Assembly: GCF_035046485.1 (NCBI RefSeq)
Contig: NC_085138.1
Span: 425,059,265-425,123,264, forward strand
DNA: 64,000 nt
DNA from: Aedes albopictus
Lineage: Eukaryota > Arthropoda > Insecta > Diptera > Culicidae
Reading direction: 5' to 3'
Each line of letters begins with the position of its first letter. The stretch's first letter is position 1. The notes under the pieces are model-generated. The model had not been told where the DNA came from and ran no database searches. It saw nothing but the letters and a program-made list of their open reading frames with translations. Below are positions 56,025 to 64,000 of the stretch, one piece after another. Both the position numbers and the translations under genes were made by a program.

Positions 56025-56149
56025 CTATATATTGTTATTGACGGAGAGACGTAGTACATACAACTACCATCAGTACGACTCCCATTGTAACGTTGTAGAA
56101 AGAAGACATTTGAAGAAACAACCTCTAGACAACCACACTAGTTCATCGA

Positions 56150-57210
56150 ATATTTTATTTATTTATTTATTTATTTATTTACTTGATCTTCGACTGGGTC
56201 GTACAGATTGCTTATCTTAAACATAAATAAAAAATGCATGTTGCAGTAACAAAAATACAAATCAAATGACACATAAGAAATAAACTAAGTACAGAGAACT
56301 ACAAACTGCTATTGAAAGAAACAATACATGAGCTTAAAAAGTCCGGTGCGAAGGTCGCCATGCTATATTAGAATAATCTCTAAACTCGCGACACCACACT
56401 TCTCTAGGCCAATTCGTTTTTTTCAGAGCCGAGTTACGAAATTTTGCTTCGACAGATACTTTGTACGATACATAGTCTAGCATGGAAACGTTTTTCCACG
56501 GAGGTACTAAGCGTTTCACACTTAACACTTCTTCCGCGCCTATGGATTCGCAAACCATTAGCTTTAGTTCATCCTCAGTTACATCAGTTGCAATGTTCGT
56601 TACATAAAGATTGATCGGATCGGTACAACTGTTTGCGGTCATTTCACTAATATATACAGAACTAGATGCAAGTGGGATAGACTGATTGTCTGGACAAGGC
56701 AGATTTTCGTGATGACGAATTGAAGTACGAGGCTCTGCAGTTAGCTTCTTTTCCACTTTCGATAACGTTTCACTCATTAGTTTAACTTCCGTTTTCAAAA
56801 TATCAAAGTCACTCTTAGCTGCGTACTCATTGCTGTTCTTATCGGTGGCAGTTTTGCGAAAACGTCCTTTTGCGATGTAATCCCTGCAGGAGTCGCACAT
56901 CCAAAATATGCTTGGATGTAGACATGCGCATCCCTCGTCGTAGGATAGACCCATGCACTTTGCATGGAAACTGCGGCGATCTTCGCATTGGCCGTCGCAG
57001 GACACAACAATATCTTCTGTGCGGAATTCCAATTTGCAAGCGCTGCAGTAATCATCCATTCTCCAGTTTGGTAAATCCTATCCGCACGAACAATATACGC
57101 TACTTCACGACCAGATGGCGGGGTGGTCGGTAAAACGATCGGCGATGGCTATGTATATATCAGATGTGCTTTGTGTAGGTAGAAATAATCATCGGCGAGA
57201 TAGCATTCGT
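56150..57210 (-). mobile_element. ORF1-only LINE (half-LINE)
   Basis: On the minus strand, a leader (about 57210-57060), one intact ORF (56334-57059), a 3' region of about 180 bp and an AAAT-repeat tail (56150-56181) make a complete-looking unit without any reverse transcriptase ORF. The 5' limit is approximate and no target duplication was found. Confidence 0.7.
56334..57059 (-). CDS. LINE ORF1 protein: PHD finger, coiled-coil-like linker, RRM-like domain
   Basis: 241 residues, uninterrupted. A C4HC3 PHD-type zinc finger uses C5, C8, C21, C25, H32, C35, C55 and C58, with the expected W two residues before C55. Residues 82-106 are a heptad-like helix (SDFDILKTEVKLMSETLSKV). Residues about 149-232 form an RRM-like fold candidate: LYVTNIATDVTEDELKLMV, then VKRLVPPWKN and a VSYKVSV strand. 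ORF1 proteins of CR1-type insect LINEs bind the element RNA and carry PHD-like fingers (family knowledge). The ORF1 at 61145-62171 has the same order. Intact although no ORF2 is nearby. A host PHD protein is unlikely given the AAAT tail. Confidence 0.8.
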   Translation of the reverse strand: MDDYCSACKLEFRTEDIVVSCDGQCEDRRSFHAKCMGLSYDEGCACLHPSIFWMCDSCRDYIAKGRFRKTATDKNSNEYAAKSDFDILKTEVKLMSETLSKVEKKLTAEPRTSIRHHENLPCPDNQSIPLASSSVYISEMTANSCTDPINLYVTNIATDVTEDELKLMVCESIGAEEVLSVKRLVPPWKNVSMLDYVSYKVSVEAKFRNSALKKTNWPREVWCREFRDYSNIAWRPSHRTF

Positions 57211-59579
57211 TCTTCCAAGAAAATAAACAAGCAAATGATGTCGATCCGTGGACGTAGGCCAAAAATGCACTATTTCATCAAAACAAGCGTATCAAAATGC
57301 ACTTAACTGTTTGTGAATGCAGAATAAACACTTAGCAATCAAACTGCTTTTTCACAATATTTCCAGCGATCGAAGAGGCATGCAACTATAACAACAACAC
57401 ACACATACACCTTATTTACGGTGGTTTTCCAACTTTTTACTGAATCGACACTGACTTCGACTTGTTTATTAAACCAACCAACAGCTGGTCATTACCATCC
57501 TATTTTAACCACTTCCATAAGCCACGTAGCTTCCACCGTCCACTGCAATATTTGTTCGTTATAATCTTTCGAAAATGACTCCGTTTCACTGGCCAATGTC
57601 TATTTAGTTGGTCGACCCTTCCATGGCCCACCACATCCCCGCCCAAAAATCGAACCAGGAAGAAGGCTTCGTGCCGGTTCCGTCTTGTTGCCTTCTAGCC
57701 AGAGGCTAGGAAACGGCTGCTGGCCGGTTGGATTCGGTTTTTGGAGCGAAAGTTTGTTCCCGGGTGTGCGGTGAAAATGATTTTTCTCTTTTTGCCCGGC
57801 AGACGAGTTCCTTTCCCTCCACTCCCGCAGGTTCTGAGCCGACTTGGCTGGTTGGTTATGCATTTTCGGCTGGCAGACCCAAGAGTTCGTTTTCGAGTGT
57901 TTGCGGTCTTTGAGCAACGGGGAGAGGAACGTTTCCGGCTCCGCCGGCCGGAGCCGCATCGACTGTTGGGAAGTTTCGGTCGAAGAAGAGATGTTTGCGA
58001 GATGGATAGTTTTTAAAGTGCCCTCGGGAGATGGACAAGTTTTCCGGATTCGGTGCGGGGGCGAATCCATGAATTTTGATATGCTGTTTAAAGAGCGTTG
58101 CAAAGAATGGAATTGAATTGAAATTAATGGATGAATGTGAACGCATTTTGATGCTTTTTGGAAGCTGGATGGTTAAACAAAGATGCATGTGGCCAGTTTA
58201 AATTCACTCCCCTACCTCACCTTAAATGAAAATTAATACTCACTTACTTTCAGTCCTGAGCACCCATGGTGGTGCAGAGGGCCGAATTGAAAGATCTTCA
58301 TCCTGAACGATTGCCCGCCATCGCATCGCCTTGACTTGTAGTTTGAATAAATTTCTGTCGATCCATAGCTTTATTTGGGCACTACGGGAGCGATTACGAT
58401 TGATAGACGCAGTTACACTTTCTACAGCCAGCGCCTTAATGTATTTTCTATTATCTTTTGATACACCAAAACGTGGATTCGATCCAAATGTTCCTTGAAA
58501 TTGTCAACATTTCAAACGGAAATATTTTAATGACTGAAATTTTTCCACCAATTGCAATTTTCCATCCGGCTATCGAAGGCATTCCATTCAAAAGCCAACC
58601 CCCGCTCAGATCAATTCAACGCCCATCTCTGGCCAAGGACACCCGAACCAGACCGGCTGGCAGCAAATTTGGTCTCATTTTTATTTCCACGATTTCAACC
58701 GGTCATGGTCTATCAGCTCTGCTGCCCGCCCGCCTTGCTCAATTATTTTGCAGTACTGATTAAATTTAATTAAACTCATTTCCAAACGCACCCGCCGCCG
58801 AACGGATTGTTGCGGTGGTTAAATCGAGGGCGTAAACATGAATGCCGACCAGAAGAAGAGCGCTTCCAGCTGGCTCCGAACCGCGGCAAGTTGCTATGCG
58901 GTGGTTGGTATGCATCCATCCGTTCGCTTCCCAATAGGGCCGCCAGCCAGCGCAGCGGGACGGATATCCGAGTGACTAGCCGCGCCCGACTACTACACTC
59001 AATGAATGGCATGGATGAACAAAGCACTAGGTACCTCTACAAACAATACATCGCGTCCGTTTTCATTCCGTTTCCGGTCGGTGTGGTTGGGTGGGCTGGG
59101 CTTCGGGATGAAATTCGATGAACCGCTTGATATTTGCGCTTAATTTGTATGTTTTATTATATTCCATTGTGGAATATTCATGGTGTCATTTTTGAGCGGG
59201 AATTGTTGGCTGATTGCGCAAAAAAGCTGCTGTTTATTTTTATGATACCGGGCAGCAGCAGCACTGCCGCCGCCGCCACCGCACCATCACCGAAACGCAA
59301 ATGAGGTTGGCGAATAATTATACCTACAGCCCCCCGTGTGGATTGATGGGATCATTTTGCGGAATGTTCTACCCATTTGGAAGATTACCAGGAAGAAAAT
59401 TCGTTGAAATTTTATTTTATTTCGAAACGAGCTGCGGTTGCGACAGAACAAATAAGGCTTTATTCGATTCACGATATAATGGCGATGAGAAACATTAAGA
59501 AAACCAATAACATTACATTATTACAAGCCATTATTCTCCTGAGGGCTGCAAAATGGTGAGTTGACAACACAGCTGCGGT
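57211..59579. other. Low-repeat, relatively GC-rich stretch; no supported gene
   Basis: Between 57600 and 59110 GC content rises and overlapping ORFs appear on both strands (for example 57600-58103 minus, 57741-58016 plus), but none has a recognisable domain, clean start or splice pattern. No terminal repeats found. It could be intronic or regulatory DNA of a gene outside the window. Confidence 0.4.
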
Positions 59580-60045
59580 CCTCACAAGTTCCTACCTTCT
59601 ACGGGACAATCGAAGACAAAGACCGCAAGCTTGAAGTTGACCCAACTTTGGCAAACATAGATTGGCTTCAGGTCAAATTATGCTAACTCTGTCTTACGAG
59701 GTGAACACACTTCTCGTCACCGTGGAGTTTGGTTTCCTGCTCAGCGCTCACGCCCACGCTGCGCGCTCATGAAGTGGGAACCTAATAACGAGAGCATAAT
59801 TGCTGCCAGATTCAGGGCACGGGTTCGAACCTTACCATGATCCAATGCTACACTCCAACCGATGCTGCCAAAATTTAAGACAAAGAGAACTTTTACAGCC
59901 AAGTGAATGCTGTCGTGGACAAGATTGCAGAAGGGGATATAAAGATGGCCATGAGAGAATTCAATGAGAAGGTTGGTTCCGACAACTCGGACTATGACTA
60001 TGACATTGTCTATGAGAAATTGGCAACACTGTCACAATCGTTGCG
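59580..60045 (+). pseudogene. RTE-like LINE: endonuclease fragment
   Basis: With frameshifts, the plus strand reads RFRARVRNLTMIQCYTPTDA, then ENFYSQVNAVVDKIAEGDIK and MREFNEKVGSDNSDYD. The latter is a decayed form of the GDFNAKVG motif of the AP-like endonuclease of RTE-type elements. It ends abruptly where the CR1-type leader begins. Confidence 0.75.
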
Positions 60046-60396
60046 CATCCAATTTTAGCTCTGTTTTTTTATTTGTTTATATCCTGATTCTCTGGTGTAA
60101 AAATCATTCGTGTCGGTGTAAGTTTCGTATTGAGTGTTCGTCGCCGCAGATTGTGTTACCCGTCCAGTTAACAGTGCCTATAGTGCATATTTTGTTAATG
60201 TGAACTTAGTGATTATTCATCGATTGTTGTTTGTTTGCTCCTTTACCTTCCCCCACGTTCATTTTTTTTCGTCGAAGTGACATCTACCGGCAATCATCTA
60301 AAGCTGCTGGGAAAGCTTGTGCCAGTAAATCTGAACTGTTGCATATCGGTAGGCGATTGAAGAAAATTTCTATTAACCGGTACGTTGCGGCACATT
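60046..60396 (+). mobile_element. Leader of the CR1/Jockey-type LINE, part 1
   Basis: Non-coding sequence upstream of the SINE. Its final 23 bases (60374-60396) recur at 61090-61112 directly before ORF1, so the leader was continuous before the SINE inserted. The 5' end of the LINE is not sharply defined. Confidence 0.6.
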
Positions 60397-61089
60397 TGAC
60401 GGGCTTGGTGGTCTAGTGGCTACCGCTTCTGATTCGTATGCAGAAGGTCATGGGTTCAATCCCTGGCCCGTCCTTTTCATCCTACTTTGTATCTTTCTAT
60501 CCACTTTCTCTCGCTCTCTCTTCTCTACATATACAACTCATGTATATTCATATGTTCATAGCCATCGCTAGAACCAGAAACGAATTGAAAAAAGTCGTTT
60601 CCCTCCCTTCCAACTTCCACTCACAGCACAGTGTATATATAACGCCTATAAGTTATGCAACCAAAGCGTGCTGTGCCGCTTGACCTTATTCACCTTATTC
60701 ACCACACAATCTATCACGAACACTATAAATAACCCTATCCATGGATCGCATCACCGACCCACTGGTGACTCCCAGATCTCCCATCCTTTCCGTCTAACAA
60801 ATACCCCAGTCCGTGCAGGTTGTGGGGACGCAGAGTGCTCTCGGTCTCTAGTAGCAACAACCAGTACACTCTAACATTCCTTTCCCTTCCCAGCTGACTA
60901 TAAGGACTTGGCCGGCGCCGTTATCGATCAAATATGCATGAGCTGCTAAAATTGCACTTTGAGAATAAGTGGAATGTCCCAGCCCCTTATTCAGTTGGAT
61001 CTCAGTGCAACTGGTACCAGTTCAGATCAATCACGGAGGAGCAACCATTGACATGTATAGTCAGAATTGATCGTTGATCGTTTTGATCG
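60397..61089 (+). mobile_element. 693-bp tRNA-derived SINE with 23-bp target duplication
   Basis: The head (60398-60473) keeps a 7-bp acceptor-stem pair, GACGGGC with GCCCGTC, plus box A TGGTCTAGTGG and box B GGTTCAATCCC. The tail is a short tandem TTGATCG repeat ending at 61089. A perfect 23-bp duplication (60374-60396 and 61090-61112) flanks it. At 693 bp it is long for a SINE and may be composite. It interrupts the 5' leader of the LINE. Confidence 0.82.
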
Positions 61090-61144
61090 TAACCGGTACG
61101 TTGCGGCACATTGGAACACTTCAACTCATTGCGACTTTCTGGGC

Positions 61145-62171
61145 ATGATGGATTCGTGCAAAATCTGTTCGACTACGATTGATTCGGCAAGAGTAGTGAC
61201 GTGCAGCGGATCATGCGGGTTGGCTTTTCATTTCGCATGCGTAGGGTTGAATAAAACACACTACTCTGCATGGACGTCGAAAAACGGACTTCTCTGGTTC
61301 TGCGAATCTTGCTGCATAAACTTAGACCCGGCTGTTTATGAACGAGAGAAACTCATAATGAAAGCCTTACGACAGTTATTGATTCGAACTGATTCGATAG
61401 ATACCCGACTCGGAAACTACGGTGAAAATCTCCGCAAATTAAACAAGTCAATATATGGGACCCAAGTTAACAACAAGTCATCGCGTTATTCGGATAATAG
61501 CAGCTTCGAGCGGCGTATCGACGAGTTGAATTTCGATGACACCGATGACCCAATCAACCGATCGAGGTCCTGCGAAGAGACTTCATTTTTTGAGGTCCTG
61601 GACGAAATCAATAGCTCCATTGCTCCCATTCCAGACAAGTTCGTGGTTGGGTCCAACAAGCGTGTTCAGATAATTGCCGGTCCCTCCACTAGTTCGGAAT
61701 GCAGCACCAACAAAGCTCTTCGAATTGATGTATCGACACCCGCTCCTACTCAACCCACAAATACTTCGGTTAGAGAAACTGTACCAGTTCCTCAACGTAG
61801 CTCTGATGGTGTATCTGTCACTAGGAATGAACCAAATTCCCGCATAAGGTGTAATCACTCATCGTTGAAAGTTGCCAATCAGGCGTCCAGTGACGTCGAA
61901 TATTTCTACGTTACGCCGTTTAATCCTGATCAGAACGAGGAGGGTGTAATGAGACACGTGATGGACATTTCCAACGTCAATTCGTCTCTGTTTAAGGCCT
62001 CGTGGAAAGAACATTGAAGATCTGTCCTTTGTATCATTCAAAGTAACCATTTGCAAAACAGCTTCACGGGTGGTTGGTGATGCATGGTACTGGCCAGATG
62101 GGATTTCCGTTCGTCCATTTGAACCAAATGCAAAAAACATATCTGCTGTTCGACTTCGGGATCCAGAGTAA
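61145..62171 (+). pseudogene. LINE ORF1: PHD-finger protein, frameshifted
   Basis: The first ATG after the SINE, at 61145, is the likely start; the open frame extends upstream into SINE sequence without a good start. A C4HC3 PHD finger uses C5, C8, C20, C24, H29, C32, C53 and C56. A long polar linker follows, then an RRM-like region beginning YFYVTPFNP. Near 62000 a frameshift changes the frame; the second frame continues through PRGKNIEDLSFVSFKV and AWYWPDGISVRPFE to TAA at 62169-62171. Domain order matches the intact ORF1 at 56334-57059. Expected role: RNA-binding partner of the ORF2 protein. Too many losses nearby for the copy to be active. Confidence 0.82.
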
Positions 62172-62189
62172 TTCCTGCTTTTGAACCGG

Positions 62190-64000
62190 GATTCACTTTC
62201 AAGTCTTCACGGAAACATGGCTGCGAGAGGATATCAACAGTGCTGAAATTTTGTCTGAGTACACGGTATTTCGATGTGATCGTAGTGCATTAACCAGCTA
62301 ACATATTCGGGGCGGTGGCGTATTGATTGCTGTTAAAAATTGCTTTCGTTGTGAGGCTGTTGCATTGGCGAATTGCGAAAGTCTCGAGCAAACCGCAGTC
62401 TGTGTGAAGTCGGAATCCCGTTCGCTTTACATAATATCAGTCTACCTTCCTCCTGGCTCAAATGTTGATCTTTATGCTGCCCATTCCCATGCTGTTCAGC
62501 ACATCACCAGTCAAGCTTCAGATGCCGACATTATCCTGTCTCTGGGTGACTTCAATCTTAGCAAACTACATTGGCAAATCGACGACGAGATTAATGGATA
62601 CATTCCCTCAAACATGACTTCCGACCGCGAAAGATGTCTCGTTGAATCCGTGTTTGCTTCCGGCCTTCGTCAAATCAACAGTTTCGTGAACGCGAATGGT
62701 GCACTACTGGATCTCGCGTTTGTTAGTCTACCAGAGCAAGTAGAAATTGTTGTCCCACCTTCAGCAGTATTGCCTATAGATAGTCATCACATACCGTTCG
62801 TCCTTCTCATTGATCTAAGCGTTGATAATCTGGATTCCCACGTGATCCTCTCCGACCAATCAACCTACGATTACAAATCGTGTGACTATACTAGATTAAA
62901 AGCAGCGCTTGCCGATATTGATTGGGATAGCCTTCTGCGATTCGGTACCGTCGATGATGCACTCTCTGCCTTCTACAACAAACTCTCTGCTGTCTGCAAC
63001 ACTTATGTGCCGCGTAAGAAACGATCGCTCTCCTCAACGTTTAGCAAACCATGGTAGACACCCGAGCTGCGAAACCTTCGTAACACCTTAAGGAAAGCGC
63101 GACATCGTTTCTTTCTCACGAAATCAAAAAACGATAGGGCCACCCTTCGTGAGGCAGAGTCAACGTACAAATCTGTTCTGTTGTCCACACACGAATCCTA
63201 TATAGCCGAGATCCAGTCCAGTTTAAAACAGAACCCATCACAATTCTGGAACTTCGTAAGGAAACAAAAATCATCTGCTCGTATTCCTTGCAATGTCAAT
63301 TACAACGGAACCCAAGCCAGTTCCAATTCAGAAGCGGCTAATCTCTTCTCTCAGTTTTTTTTAAAGTGTGTTCAGCAAGGTGTCACCAGTGCCCCGTGAA
63401 GACTGCTTCGCTCACATTCCTTCGTATGACATCAACCTACCTACTATACAGTTTTCGCCAAACGAAGTGATGCTGGCCATCGACGATCTCGACTCTAAGA
63501 AAGGAGCCGGCACGGACGGTATTCCTCCTGTGTTCCTGAAGAACTGTTCAGCAGAATTATCAGCTCCTATAGCCATTCTCTTCAATAGTTCCCTACGTGG
63601 AAGTACATTCCCATTAGCGTGGAAAACTGCCTCCATCGTACCAATTCATAAGTCCGGGAATATCAACCGTGTGAATAATTATCGTGGTGTTTCCATACTA
63701 TGTTGCTATAATATCATCTACAATATCGCAGCACCTATAATTTCGGACTCGCAGCATGGTTTCATGAGGCATCGCTCAACAACTACTAAGTTGATGTGCT
63801 ATGTTTCTACGCTATCACGGAAAATGGAAAGGAGAAGACAAGTCGACGCAATTTACGTTGATTTTGCAAAGGCATTCGACACCGTACCCCACAACCTAGT
63901 AGTCGATAAGCTCAAACATATTGGCTTCCCGGCTTGGTTTACAAAATGGACTTCCTCGTACCTATCCGGTCGCACCTCATACGTTGTGGTCAATTCAGCA
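62190..64000 (+). pseudogene. CR1/Jockey-type LINE ORF2: endonuclease and reverse transcriptase, broken and cut by the window end
   Basis: The N-terminal part of the endonuclease is missing; it enters at FTETWLREDI, hits a stop at 62299-62301, then continues as 62323-63057. Endonuclease motifs LSLGDFN, LLDLAFVS and DSHHIPF (the SDH-like catalytic pair) are present. Then come a TAG at 63055, a linker region (63058-63390), a frameshift near 63395, and the reverse transcriptase: GAGTDGIPP, PIHKSGN and, after a short internal deletion near 63700, SQHGFM, RRRQVDAIYVDFAKAFDTVP and LVVDKLKHIGFP. The YVDFAKAFD block carries the first catalytic aspartate. The FADD motif would lie beyond 64000. Confidence 0.9.

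Noticed and set aside
57600..58116. Gene in the GC-rich overlapping-ORF block
   Set aside because: ORFs on both strands overlap without a domain or a clean start; high GC alone lengthens chance frames.
60398..60473. Functional tRNA gene
   Set aside because: The acceptor stem and both boxes are present, but the T arm pairs poorly and the sequence continues into a long body with a repeat tail and a 23-bp target duplication, so it is a SINE head.
1..64000. Endogenous viral insertions
   Set aside because: No frame showed recognisable RNA-virus polymerase, nucleoprotein or glycoprotein motifs; the reverse transcriptase fragments all belong to non-LTR retrotransposons.

Overview
The window looks like a chromosome segment from a culicine mosquito, most likely genus Aedes. 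This is inferred from AT-rich, intron-containing eukaryotic sequence, tRNA-derived SINEs, RTE-, CR1/Jockey- and RNase H-type non-LTR retrotransposons, many short inverted-repeat elements, and long degenerate arrays such as TTTCAGGGG and GGATTCCTCCAGAA. I cannot name the species. Nothing bacterial, and no recognisable viral insertion, was seen.

Only one confident host gene is present: a four-exon secreted carboxylesterase at 25817-27779 (+), with signal peptide, oxyanion hole, serine elbow, acid and histidine all in place, a TATA box upstream and a poly(A) signal downstream. Everything else I can support is repetitive or mobile DNA, or sequence without a recognised function.

Layout. 1-6368: two tandem copies of a roughly 2.8-kb unit, each carrying a 152-bp-period array with a GGAACCGGTTCC core; copy A alone carries a 702-bp foldback element, so copy B preserves the empty site. 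6.4-12.7 kb: diverged 300-bp repeats split by an RTE-like LINE fragment, then two degenerate arrays in opposite orientation with a SINE between them. 12.7-15.8 kb: mostly unassigned. 15.8-21.8 kb: an LTR retrotransposon bounded by a 5-bp duplication (CCACT), with 482-bp LTRs, a polypurine tract, an extra inverted LTR with a tRNA-Ser-type primer site inside it, and three further elements nested in its LTRs. 21.8-25.6 kb: a LINE fragment, degenerate arrays and unassigned sequence. 25.6-27.8 kb: the esterase. 27.9-36 kb: LINE fragments, inverted-repeat elements, SINEs and a long degenerate array that changes orientation midway. 37.0-38.96 kb: a 31-bp array abutting a 149-bp array. 39.6-54.7 kb: TA-flanked inverted-repeat elements, a possible 5.2-kb element with TTAT duplications, foldback sequences, and two oppositely oriented copies of a 17-bp minisatellite. 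54.9-57.2 kb: a hAT-type non-autonomous element and an ORF1-only LINE with an intact PHD-finger ORF. 57.2-59.6 kb: a relatively GC-rich stretch without obvious repeats. 59.6-64 kb: an RTE endonuclease fragment, then a CR1/Jockey-type LINE with a SINE in its 5' leader, running off the window end.

The genes do not form a pathway. The main interest is structural: nested insertions with readable target duplications give a relative history, three unrelated tandem families have periods close to 150 bp, and several degenerate arrays are arranged as large imperfect inverted repeats.
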